Positions 45,889-57,300 of a stretch of 64,000 bases of DNA are shown piece by piece; within the stretch, counting starts at the first letter, position 1; every line of letters starts with the position of its first letter. Location: positions 1,426,001 to 1,490,000 of the forward strand of contig NC_035795.1 in assembly GCF_001653235.2 (NCBI RefSeq), in the 5' to 3' direction. The notes beneath the pieces are model-generated. The model saw only the letters and a program-made list of their open reading frames with translations. It searched no databases and was not told where the DNA came from. Source of the stretch: Pochonia chlamydosporia 170 (taxonomy: Eukaryota; Ascomycota; Sordariomycetes; Hypocreales; Clavicipitaceae). The translations under genes and the position numbers were made by a program.

Positions 45889-48020
45889 ATGCTGGCTTCG
45901 CGTCTATCTCGAGCTGTAAGTAGCTTGCTTCCCTGCATCCCGAAAATGCCCCTGTCTGCTGTCACGTTTTTGCGCAACATGCTGACTTTGACATGTCCTA
46001 ATAGCTTCCCCGAGCTACCCCCATCACTGCTCGCTCAGCTGCCTTTGCCAGGCCGCTGGCTCCCAGATTCGCTCGCTATGAGTCCACTTCAGCTGGCGAG
46101 GGCGAGAAGGTCCAGGGTTCCGTCATCGGTATCGATTTGGGTACCACCAACTCTGCCGTTGCCATCATGGAAGGCAAGGTTCCTCGCATCATCGAGAACT
46201 CAGAAGGTGCTCGCACAACCCCCTCAGTAGTCGCTTTTGCCGAAGATGGCGAGCGACTAGTCGGTGTTGCCGCCAAGCGACAGGCCGTCGTCAACCCAGA
46301 GAACACCCTTTTCGCCACCAAGCGATTAATAGGACGCAAGTTCACCGACGCTGAGGTTCAGCGTGATATCAAGGAAGTCCCCTATAAGATTGTCCAGCAC
46401 TCCAATGGCGACGCTTGGGTTTCTGCCCGCGACCAGAAGTACTCTCCTTCCCAGATTGGTGGCTTCGTCTTGAACAAGATGAAGGAGACTGCGGAGGCCT
46501 ACCTGTCCAAGCCTGTCAAGAACGCCGTCGTCACTGTGCCTGCCTACTTCAACGATGCTCAGCGTCAGAGCACCAAGGATGCTGGTCAAATTGCTGGTCT
46601 CAACGTCCTCCGTGTTGTCAATGAGCCCACTGCTGCCGCTCTTGCCTATGGTCTTGAGAAGGAGGCCGACCGTGTCGTCGCTGTCTACGATCTTGGCGGT
46701 GGTACCTTTGATATCTCCATCCTGGAGATCCAGAACGGTGTCTTCGAGGTCAAGTCTACCAACGGTGACACCCACCTTGGTGGTGAGGATTTCGATATCC
46801 ACCTCGTCCGACACATGGTTGCCGACTTCAAGAAGACCTCTGGCATTGACCTGTCTGGTGACCGCATGGCTATCCAGCGTATCCGTGAGGGTGCTGAGAA
46901 GGCCAAGATTGAGCTGTCTTCTTCCCTCCAGACTGACATCAACCTGCCTTTCATCACTGCTGATTCCTCTGGCCCCAAGCACATCAACATGAAGCTTACC
47001 CGTGCTCAGCTTGAGAAGATGGTTGATCCCCTCATCACCCGCACCATCGAGCCAGTCCGCAAGGCCCTGAAGGATGCCAGCCTCCAGGCCAAGGACATCC
47101 AGGAAGTCATCCTCGTTGGTGGTATGACCCGTATGCCCAAGGTTGCCGAGTCCGTCAAGGGCATCTTCGGCCGTGACCCTGCCAAGTCTGTCAACCCTGA
47201 CGAGGCCGTCGCCATTGGTGCTGCTATCCAGGGTGCTGTCCTCTCTGGTGAGGTCAAGGACCTCTTGCTTCTCGATGTCACTCCCCTCTCTCTGGGTATC
47301 GAGACCCTGGGCGGTGTCTTCACCCGCTTAATCAACCGCAACACCACCATCCCCACCAAAAAGTCCCAGGTCTTCTCTACCGCCGCCGACTTCCAGACTG
47401 CTGTCGAGATCAAGGTCTACCAGGGTGAGCGTGAGCTCGTCCGCGATAACAAGCTGCTGGGTAACTTCCAGCTTGTTGGTATTCCTCCTGCCCACCGTGG
47501 TGTCCCTCAAGTTGAGGTCACCTTCGACATTGACGCCGACTCCATTGTCCACGTCCATGCCAAGGACAAGTCCACCAACAAGGACCAGTCCATTACTATT
47601 GCCTCTGGCTCCGGTCTTTCCGAGAGCGAGATTCAGCAAATGGTTGAGGACTCCGAGAAGTATGCTGAGGCTGACAAGGGCCGCAAGTCTGCTATTGAGG
47701 CCGCCAACCGTGCCGACAGCGTCCTCAACGATACTGAGCGTGCTTTGAACGAGTATGCCGACAAGCTCGACAAGACTGAGGCTGATGGTATCAAGGAGAA
47801 GATTGCCACTCTCCGTGAGTTCGTTGCCAAGAGCCAGTCTGGCGAGAGCACCGCCACTGCTGAGGAGATCAAGGAGAAGACCGACGAGCTCCAGATGGCC
47901 AGCTTGAACCTCTTCGACAAGATGCACAAGGCCCGCAACGAGGCCGGCTCTGGCGAACAGGCTTCTGGCGAGCAGCAGCAGCAAGGCGAGGGCGAGAAGA
48001 AGGACGAGAACAAGCCATAA
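45889..48020 (+). CDS. SSC1: Mitochondrial Hsp70 (Ssc1-type), 680 aa
   Basis: This is a matrix Hsp70 chaperone that drives protein import with the TIM23/Tim44 motor and folds imported proteins. Exons are 45889-45915 and 46005-48020; the first is only 27 nt. The presequence is Arg/Ala/Ser-rich ([20 protein letters not shown]), with a probable matrix-processing site near [10 protein letters not shown]. The nucleotide-binding domain opens with [10 protein letters not shown] at residues 50-59 and includes the phosphate-2 motif [14 protein letters not shown] and [13 protein letters not shown]. The interdomain linker is [15 protein letters not shown] at about 427-441. The substrate-binding domain and helical lid follow. 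The C-terminus is Gln/Glu/Lys-rich ([17 protein letters not shown]), as in mitochondrial Hsp70s. Codon use is strongly biased towards C-ending codons, as in highly expressed genes. The nearest gene 3' is convergent. Confidence 0.97.
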
Positions 48021-48483
48021 GCGGCTAGTTCTTTGATATCTTTGTGCTATTTTCTTGATTTTAAACCAAAACGAAAAGGGATTTGTTCGAATACGTGTGT
48101 AGCGTGGGGCGCGGCATAGATGTCTTGTCTTTTTTTTATTCTCTTTTTTTGTATTTCATTGTACTCATATCCCCGCCTCAGCTGCTATGCTTTTACAGAA
48201 ACTGATTTGCCCATGTCATTAATACCATGGAAGGCGGAAATTTAGGCGTTGGAGCATCAAAACCTCTTTGAGAGACTTCTCTGGTTGTTTATGAGACGAA
48301 GGCATGGATCCAAAGGGGGCCAAGTGTATGGATTGGCTAATGTACAATTTACTGTTAAACTAGATGATAATAACACATCCCCCCTCTGAATTCCTTGCGA
48401 ATTCCTAGAAAACAGACTCCAACCTTGCGTGATGTATCGTGACGCAGATTCCGCTGATCCGGGGGACGTGTCTACCCATGTAA
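48021..48483. other. Convergent 3' flanks, no gene seen
   Basis: This lies between the Hsp70 stop and the stop of the small membrane-protein gene. It is T-rich after the Hsp70 stop (48130-48155). No further feature is supported. Confidence 0.6.
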
Positions 48484-48963
48484 TTAAGTTGTCCAACTCC
48501 AAGGCGTATTCAAGTTGTTTGTCCCGTGCATGGACAAGTTATCTTCCCAATCCTCTGTGGTATCGATGCTAACGGCATCCAATTCTACCGGCTCGCGCTC
48601 CGGCAATGATTCCCGGCGGACCAGCAATGGCGCACTGGTTCTCCTGCCATGTGTATTATTCCCAAAGATCAAGTTGGGTATATACAGACTACTTCTTGGG
48701 GACGAAACCGTATTAAAGCCAACGTAGGTCAAGCTCGTGCTCATTTCGCGTACTGGCCCAGTCGAACGCTGTGCCTCGGGTTGCTCTTGTCGCTGGCCCT
48801 GCGTGATGGCATATTCATGATTCTTCGATAACGTAAAGTGCGTGACTCGAATGAACAGGATGATGAACACGCAGAAAAGAACCATAAATATGGTTGGGAG
48901 TATTGGGATTTGGGGTACGTGGGCGAGGGGGTCGGGGCCTGCTGCTGTCGGGAGTGTAGACAT
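48484..48963 (-). CDS. Small single-span membrane protein, 159 aa
   Basis: I do not recognise a named family. It is a single exon; the ATG at 48963 begins MSTLPTAAGPD. One hydrophobic helix (about residues 22-42, ILPTIFMVLFCVFIILFI) follows a short N-terminus without positive charge. The remaining 115 residues are hydrophilic, with Ser/Arg/Glu-rich segments and a conserved-looking patch SSLYIPNLIFGNNTHGRR, and the tail ends in Trp/Thr (NTPWSWTT). It is probably a small type III or tail-in membrane protein. The gene lies between Hsp70 and SRP68 and transcribes in the same direction as SRP68, about 200 bp beyond its stop. The coherent TM layout argues for a real gene; without comparison I cannot confirm conservation. 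Confidence 0.6.
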   Translation of the reverse strand: MSTLPTAAGPDPLAHVPQIPILPTIFMVLFCVFIILFIRVTHFTLSKNHEYAITQGQRQEQPEAQRSTGPVREMSTSLTYVGFNTVSSPRSSLYIPNLIFGNNTHGRRTSAPLLVRRESLPEREPVELDAVSIDTTEDWEDNLSMHGTNNLNTPWSWTT

Positions 48964-49164
48964 GGTTGCTGAAGTTTACGGGTTTACGTTACGAGCTGGG
49001 GGAAGATATCACGAGGGATGATATGATTGTGTGCTTCATTCCAGAGGGGGGTGTTGGAACGGAGATTTTTGATCGCTTTGCGGGATGGTGAGACATTGGT
49101 GTTGAAGAATTGAATGTATTTTATTGGGGACATTTTGAATTTTGAAATGCTATTTTGATGAAAT

Positions 49165-51153
49165 TTACCGACCGAAACCGAACCAGCCTTTCTTCTTGGG
49201 CTGTTCCTCTTGTGTGGTTGTGCTGGGTGCTGTTGGTGTTGGTGTCATACCCGGGTAGTCGATGTAGTTCCACGCGACGTCGAGGAAGATTGGTTTCATG
49301 GGGATGAGCTCCATCTTGGGAGGGAACTGCACTATCTTGCGGAGGTTTACGCGCTGAGGGTACGTGTGCAGCTTGGAGATGAGGGGGGTGTCTATGTCCT
49401 CCTTGGTGGTTTCGCGCTCTGCGTCACGGAGGTTGTGCATGTGGACGATGGCGCGGTAGCGTTGGAGTTCTCCGTTGAGGAGGTTGCCGAGGAAGGAGAT
49501 GGCTTCGGAAGAGACGTCGATGTTTAGCGGGCTGGTTTGGTGTTGGGTGTTGTCGTGGCCTTGTGGTAGGTTGGCGGACGCTTCTTGGATGAGGGAGTTG
49601 GCGTGGTTGATGAGAGCGAGGGCGTTGGTGGCGGCGTTGGTGATGGCGTGGGAGCGTGCGATGGAGAGACATCTTTGAGTGGTGAGTTAGAAAAGCCAGG
49701 TATGTGGTGGGTTTTGTTTTGCAAAATGGCATGATTGGGGAAACTTACTTTAGTGCTTCAAAGTACTTTTCGTAGCTGTTGAGCTTCCCGGCGAGCTCTT
49801 CGTCGGCTGCTATGCCGGGAAGCTCCTTGATCGACTCGAAGTTTTGCAGTGTGCCGTCGTACAGCGCTACCTTCTCCTTCAGCTTGGCGAGCTTCTTGCT
49901 GGGCGGAAGCTCCCGCGGCTTCTTTTGCTCAGTTGCCTCGCCGTCCTTGAAGGACTTGACTTTTCTCCTTCTGGAGCTGTACTCCTCGGGTCCGCCGTCG
50001 TTGTGCCCGGTGAGAACTCTGTTGCGGCCAATTCTCCAACTAACCATCTCGTAATTGACGGCTGTGCGGGTGATTTGCAGTCTCTGCATGCGGGGGTCGC
50101 TTTGGGGCACGCCCTCCGCCTTGAGCTCGTCAATGGCCTGCTTCGTTGCGTCGACAGCGTCTTGTGTGGCCATCAGGATCTCGTCGTACTGGCCGGCAAT
50201 TTCGTAGGGTTGCTTGTTTTGCGACTGCGCCAGATTGCTGGAGAGGTTGGCTTTCGCAGTTTCTACGGAAGCCCATGCCAGTGATATCTGAGCATCTTCG
50301 ATTTGAACTTCTCGAGAGCGCCATGTGATTGTTCTAGGCGCATTCTCTGCGGCTCCGGCTAGCTTAGACGCCTCGTCGCCTTCGGCGAGGATGCTGGGAT
50401 CCAGACGGTTGATTTCTTTGACGAGCGCATCGTCTGATCGAGGGAATGAATTCTTCGCAATCGTTGGAATAGGGACCGTTCGTGGCGTCTTCAATTGGTA
50501 GGCGGCGTATCGGATAGAAGGATCAATGGTCTCAGATAAGAGGTCTTTGAAAAGGTCGCCTTTGCCGGCGCTTGCGAGCGCACTGTAGATGACGCGGGAG
50601 ACGGCATAGCTCTGAAGACAGAGCTCCCAGTTGTGCTTCTCGAATAGCATGGCGCCGCGGATCAGAGCAGAGTAAGATTTTGCTTCGAGTATGTCGTCGG
50701 CCGAAGCGCCAGCCGTCGAGTCTGACAGGATCTCAACCAGGCGATCCGCCGCTCGGCAAGCCTTGGTGAGGCGGGAAACAATATGCGATTTTGTGCGGCC
50801 GGTGATGTCCTTTTGCGCGGCGGAGTGCGAAGCTTTGATGCTCATTGCCTGTGCCCAGGCTCGCTCGCTCGTCAGAAGAAGCAAATGGACATATCTGAAG
50901 GCATCGAGTCAGCGCACTCTCTCTAGTCAAATGGCAACAGCGCAATGTTCCCTAATACTCACTCATTGTTGGAGGATACATCCTCTGATGTAACTGAATC
51001 CTTCTTCTGGAATTTGCCTCGATTTTTGGTGACAATGCCCAACTTCTTGCGAGAGCTGAGCAGACGTTTGGCCAGTTGTTCATGATAGGTGGAGTAGTCT
51101 CCGTAGAGCAGGGCCTGGTCCCGGCCCTGCACCACGTAGCTGGTGATATCCAT
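49165..51153 (-). CDS. SRP68: Signal recognition particle subunit SRP68, 614 aa
   Basis: This is the SRP68 subunit of the signal recognition particle, which forms a heterodimer with SRP72, binds SRP RNA and is needed for co-translational targeting to the ER. Exons are 50963-51153, 49749-50894 and 49165-49672. The start MDITSYVVQGRDQALLYGDY is family-typical, as is YHEQLAKRLLSSRKKLG. The N-terminal RNA-binding four-helix region (to about residue 250) includes SERAWAQAM. The middle contains RITRTAVNYEMVSWRIGRNR-like sequence (residues TAVNYEMVSWRIGRNRVL). A basic loop (SSRRRKVKSFKDGE) precedes the TPR-like SRP72-binding part. The C-terminus ends in KKKGWFGFGR, as in other SRP68s. Both introns have clean GTGAGT or GTAAGT donors and keep frame (NNE|YVHLL, EALK|CLSI). 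Confidence 0.93.
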
Positions 51154-54100
51154 GATATCTGACCGAGTCGAATGCCGTTTGTGAGAGGCTTGCGTTTGGA
51201 ACAAGTCCTGCTGCCTTGGTGTGGTCGATGGCACACGTTTCCAACGTCGTCAATGATCTTGGGGTTGGGAGATGGTTCGTGGCAGTGGGGTTTTCACATA
51301 GAATCTTTGGCGGGGCAAACCGGTGCACAATTCACAAAAATTGAGCAGGTTGTCGCGTGCTTATGTAAGACATCCACTTGCATACCTACCTAGGTAGTGA
51401 AAACCCCCTTCTCCTCTGCTTACCATTGAATCTGCTATATCTACGAAGTGAGGAGAATTTTTTGGGTCAATTTTCTCTGCGGAATAGCATAGGCTACCTG
51501 GTTGATGAGGTTTAGACTTGATTTTGGCGCTATCGGAATATTTTGTCGCAGCTTGTTTGGTGTCTGGTTCTTTCCCCAAATGGTCTCATAGCCTTTGTGC
51601 TATTGGTATCCAGACGCCAAGACTCCCCAAGTAAAAGCAGACTGGAGCCAAATAGGAGGATGCACTTAGCAGACTGTCAGGATCGAAACGTCATATAACC
51701 TCAAGCCACACAAAAACATTTCAGTCCTGAGTCCAATCCAGTTGCGCGCCCTTCTTCTTGCGGGCTAGCTTCGATAGAGTCGTCATCATCCAGGCTGTGT
51801 GTGCTTTGTGGATGCTGCGCTGGCCAAAGAAAGTTGACTGGAGAGCTGAAATTGTGAAATATAAAGGCACTAGTAATGAGAGCTGGCCAACTACAGCTTG
51901 GAAAATGTCAGATGTCACTGTCGAGACTTTGATTGCCTTTTTCCTTCCTTGTGCACTTGATCTCGGTAGTTGATGCCCACGCCTTGTAAGAAACACGACA
52001 GCCACGGCTTGCTGGCTCAAAGTGCAGCAACAGATCAGACGACGCATGACACAGCTGAGAGAATACGACTTGGCAGCCATTAGCTGGGCACAAATCACTA
52101 CATGTTGTCCAGCTGACATGACGAGATCTAGAGCCGCATCATTGATCGCCAACGGTGTACGACAAGACAAGCCCGGGTTTGCTGCATCGCCGTGAGCTGA
52201 GGGTGCCAATGCAAGACATGGTGTACATGAACACGGCATATGGCGGCCATGATAGGGATACTGAAATAAGAGTCACAGTACGGAATACGCTATATTACAT
52301 TTGGAGTGTGAGGCGTACTCTGCTGAGAGACGATGGCACGCACATTCGACACCCTTTCCGGCCATTTTCGTATGAATACAAGAGGGAGGGCCATGGAGGG
52401 AGAGGCTGGTGGCAGCCATGATGGATGGAATCACAACACGACGGCTCAGATTCGATTAGATTCCGGAGACGGGCCGGTGGTGACATTTGGCGCTGAGGGC
52501 GGGATGCGGTAAATGGAATGGGCGGTGGCCAGGCGTGTCATTCATCGATGGGTAGGCATGGAAAGACTAGGATTAGAATTTGCACCATCAAAGACTGGAG
52601 GCACATCACACCCATGGATCAATGATAGTCGATTTGCAAATCTGCGCATTGAAGTGAAGAGAGAAAATCTGGAGTGCTCACGTGCGAAAGATTTCAGAGC
52701 TTCCAGTGGCGAGGGGCGCCATCTGGGCGGGACCTGGAGGGGCGTGATGGGTGGGCATAGGCGGGCCAGAGGGCCACCAAGCACCGAAGCACCACCAAAG
52801 AGCTACCAAGAGCCACTGGGAGGGTCTGCCACTGGCCAATGACAGCATCGTGCAGTGACTCGTCGACAGCCATTGCCGGAACTACTCCAGCTGTCTTTGG
52901 ATCTTTGGACCAGGTGACCTATATTCGGTGCAGGCAGGTAGGCAGCCAAAGCCTTGGGGACATGGATGGAATCTGAGGACATGGACATGACCCATTGCGC
53001 GAGTTACCACTGACTGTGGTTGTGTCTGGTTGAGTGAGAGAAAAAGAGAAAGGAGACGGACATCCTTCAGGTTCCAGTCGAACATTGAAGCCGCTTGGCC
53101 AGTGCACCCATACCAATATTGAGCCATCACTGATCAATCTGGAGCTCTGGACTCTGCAGCGGGAGGTGCGCGACCAACAGCCGGCCGTGGCTGTAGCAAA
53201 GGTACCAGGCCAGGCCAAACTTGACTCGACTTTATTGTTGAGAATTGCTACGGAAAAGATGAATCATTAGTACCTATCAGATTGTATTGGTGCTAAGTAT
53301 AATATGGACTGTACTGTACTGTTTGAATGAGCGAGTGAATGCCATGTGCCAGCACCCCAGATGGCAAAGAATCACTTTGGTTCCATGGACTATTCCTGAG
53401 GCTAGGCGGACCAGACCGTGATGAATAATCCCACACTGGACTTGACTTGATACTTGACCGTCCCTCTCAACTCCTTCACCTCAACTCACCTCACCTCACT
53501 TACTTCCTCACGAACAGGCAACTTTTGCCTCTTTCACCTTCGACAATCTGCCTTTCGGTACCCTTCCTCGCATCAAGGCAAGGTGAGCATTTTTCGTGCA
53601 TCCAACAAAACCTGCGTGCGCAAGTGAGTCTAATGAGCCTCAGCTGCAGCTCACTTCCTTCCCCCCACGAAAATAGAAAATAGGCACAAGGCAAGCCAGG
53701 CGCACGCATCAAATGGCAAGGCGAGAGGCACCACCACCACCAAGCAGATCTTAACGTGCACATTTCGGCCCTTCACCCCGAGACGTTTCAACTATACAAT
53801 ATCAATCTGCATATTATCATCCTTGGTCCATCTACAGGCATAGGCATACACATGCTATTATCACATCGAGACATTTAATTCCGTCCGCTGGTCACCAAAT
53901 TCACACACACCATTTCCTTGTGATTTGCACCGCCGCATACACCAACCCTTCAAATTCCGAGAAAGCCCGTTCGCCATCCACATCCTCCGCCAAAACAAAA
54001 ACGCCAACGCCGTCTGGTGCTTCGATTCTTCGGCCTTGTTCACACAATCCACAATCCACAATCCGGACGCACCCACGCGCGCGCATACATCCATACACTC

Positions 54101-54342
54101 ATACATACCTAGTACACTACATATCCCAACATTGAACAACCCCTCAACGCCTCGACCACTTTTCTTCGCACCCGGGTTCTCACCGCCGAGCTTGTGATGA
54201 GGGTAGCTACGCTCTCCAAAATCGGCGTGGTAGCGCTCTCATCCATTGTTTCTGGCTCTTGAAGTGGCCGGCATTAAAAAGCCAGTAAATCCCCCACTGA
54301 GGCTGCAGCACACGTTGCTGCAGCGCTGTGCTGTGCTTCAGC
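51154..54342. other. Divergent intergenic region, SRP68 / SNF2-RING
   Basis: No supportable gene in 3.2 kb. It holds the SRP68 promoter and, at the right, a CA/CT-rich leader-like stretch (53450-54340). A TCACCTCA-type repeat is seen near 53470-53505. A possible leader donor AAG|GTGAGC lies at about 53583. Frames near 52.5 and 53.9 kb overlap antisense and resemble nothing I know. Confidence 0.6.
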
Positions 54343-57300
54343 ATGGATACCAATGGTACATATCAACCGCCTACATCTCAGCCTGCGCCGTGGCCCTCGA
54401 GTGAAACTACCGTGCCTTTGAGAGGCTCACGACCCGGTGCTGAGCCCGCCGGTCAACATCAGTACGCCACCGCGCAGCAGCAGTCTCCGGGTTCTAATTT
54501 TGTTGGTGCTCAAGGTCCAACGTCGCAGCCTCCGGTTTCCATGCCGGCTTGGAATCCGGCGGCCTTGCTACAACCCAGCCGTCGAGGCTTCAGCGCGACT
54601 GATTTGAGAAATCTCCCCTCTGGCCGTCCCCAGCCCATGTATAATCATGTGGCCAACGGCCATAACCGAGCGTCGCCGTCTGTGAATGATCAAATGGTCT
54701 TTCAGTTTACCAGTGCTAGTGACACTTCTTCCAATGGCCATGTCAGCGGTTCCTCAACTCCAACTCCGCCAAATGGCGAGGCACCAACGTCCAACGGTGT
54801 AGGGATGTGGATTGAGCGTATGAATAATGTTCAACACCGTTCCAATGTTCCACATCCTAAGCGCCGCAAGACGGAGGATCCTCAAGATTTTGCTGCTAGG
54901 GCCGGCAATATGTCGATTCGAAGCAGCAGTGGCATGATGGGCGAATACGTGAGAGAAAAACGGCTCGAGAGCAACGGTGGCAGAACAGGGCCACCATCAC
55001 AGACTGTAGATCTTACTGATGGTACGATATTACCCCTTTCTCCCGCCCTTTTCATTCTATTGAAAAGTTGTCTCTCGTGTATCCTGTTACTGACAGATAT
55101 GATAGTCACAGATGATGAAGTTATGGTTATTGATAATCCCAAGGATGAGGAGGTCTGCTATGGAATGATCAAGACTGGCCTCAACTGTAGCAAGGTGCCG
55201 TCACCCAAACCCGGCATGCAAAGTCTCTGGGGCCCTGGATATAATCCAGGAATCAAGATCTTGCTGAGGAGGCAAATTGGCGAGAGGTCATTGAAAATTC
55301 CAGCATGTGACCACACTCGCGAGTTCATTGGTCTCGTCGAGCCTTCATGTGCTGCGGCACTCACTCCTCTCCTGGATACAAATATACGTTTACGAACTGA
55401 TTGCCGCATACCCCCACACCAGAAGAAGCCTGGTGAGGAGCCGGGACAGCCAATCTCGAGAGCATACAACCTGGATGTTGTCCTCTATGGTCCACAACGG
55501 TATGCCAGATCTGTCGGTGGACTCTTGAGCAAACACAACTTGAAGCTCATTGCCCCGCACATGGTGCAAAAGGGCATCAGAGTATTAAACCCTCATGTTT
55601 CAGAATGGCGACCACCGCCGCCAAAGGTATATCCGACCAATGCCCAGGGTACATACACGAGTATCGCAAACCGTACCGTGGAAGAAATCCGTTCCGAAGT
55701 CATGGGCGTTTTTGATTCGCTCAAGAGAAATGACGATCTTCCAACCATGGACGCCGATGAAAGAGTCCTCACGCCTCTGCTTAAGCATCAGAAGCAAGGT
55801 CTCTACTTCATGGCCACCAGAGAGAAGTCGCTGCAGGAGCAATCAACAGAGAAGGGCATGGTGTCATTTTGGCAGACCAAAGTCAACGGTAGGGGCGAAA
55901 AGTCATATTCCAACGTCATTACAGGCCAGGAGCAGAGAGCACCGCCGCCAGAAACTTGTGGTGGCATACTCGCTGATATGATGGGTCTGGGCAAGACCTT
56001 GAGTATTCTTTCTCTTGTGTCTAGGACGATAGACGAGTCTCACAAATGGGAACAGAGTCCCATCGTACAACGACCAAAAATGGACCCCCGGCTAACGAGT
56101 AATGGCCACTCCGCAATGCAGACCAACTTCGAGCCGGCAGCAGTTACTCGGCACGTGAAATCAACCTTGATTGTTTGCCCTCTCAGCACGGTGACGAATT
56201 GGGAAGAGCAGTTAAAACAGCATATCGCCCCTGGTGGTCTTTCGTACCACATTTACCATGGATCCAGTCGAATCAAAGACGCCGACAAGCTTGCCGAATT
56301 CGACATTGTGATTACGACATACGGGTCCGTCTCCAACGAACTGGGCTCTCGCCGCAAGGGTAAGGACGGCATTTACCCGCTGGAAGAGATTGGTTGGTTC
56401 CGCATTGTGCTGGATGAGGCACACATGATTCGCGAATCCTCCACTCTCCAGTTCAAAGCCATGTGCAGATTGCAAGCCGAACGACGCTGGGCAGTCACAG
56501 GCACACCTGTTCAAAACCGCTTGGATGATCTTGCTGCTCTCTTAAGCTTTCTGCGACTGCACCCGTTTGATGATCGATCCAAGTTTAACCGCTACATTGT
56601 CGAACCTTTCAAAGCTTGTGATCCGGAGATTGTGCCAAAACTGCGAGTGCTCGTCGACACCATCACCCTCCGTCGCCTCAAAGACAAGATTGACCTTCCA
56701 AAACGCGAAGACTTGGTTATCCGCTTGAATTTCAGTCCCGAAGAACGTTCAATCTACGAATTATTTGCGCGTAATGCCCAAGACCGGGTTAAGGTCCTGG
56801 CTGGTGTTAATGTTGGAAAAGCCCTTGGAGGTAATACATATATTCATATTCTGAAAGCTATTTTGCGACTCAGACTGCTCTGCGCACACGGCAAGGACTT
56901 GCTGAATGAAGACGACCTTGCCTCTCTCCGAGGAATGTCAGCGGAGATGGCAATTGATATTGACGACGAAGACGAAGGCGGTCCCGCGTTATCACACCAA
57001 AAGGCACATGAAATGTTCTCACTAATGCAGGACACCAATAACGATGCTTGCATTGAGTGTAGCAAGAAGTTGAACGCAGGCGAGGGCCAGAACCTAGAGA
57101 GTGAGCAGCAGGATGACATACTTGGATACATGACTCCTTGCTTCCACGTGGTCTGCCGAAACTGCTATAGGAGCTATCGCGAACGAGCCCAGCAGCTGCT
57201 TCCGCCTGGCCAGAACGCTGGCCCATGCTTGATTTGTGCCTCTCATGTGCGCTTCGAATTCGTCGAGCTCCGCCGCGACGATGTGGACGCTGAGCACGAC

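Noticed and set aside
46326..46982. 218-codon antisense frame over Hsp70 (and a second at 47328-47984)
   Set aside because: Long antisense frames over Hsp70 genes are a known artefact of codon bias; such frames were once misannotated as an NAD-specific glutamate dehydrogenase family. The sense frame is an unmistakable Hsp70.
55022..55096. Shorter 75-nt alternative intron in the SNF2-RING gene
   Set aside because: The acceptor at 55096 lies only a few bases after the CTGAC branch-like sequence; the acceptor at 55111 has normal spacing. Both keep frame, so RNA data could revise this.
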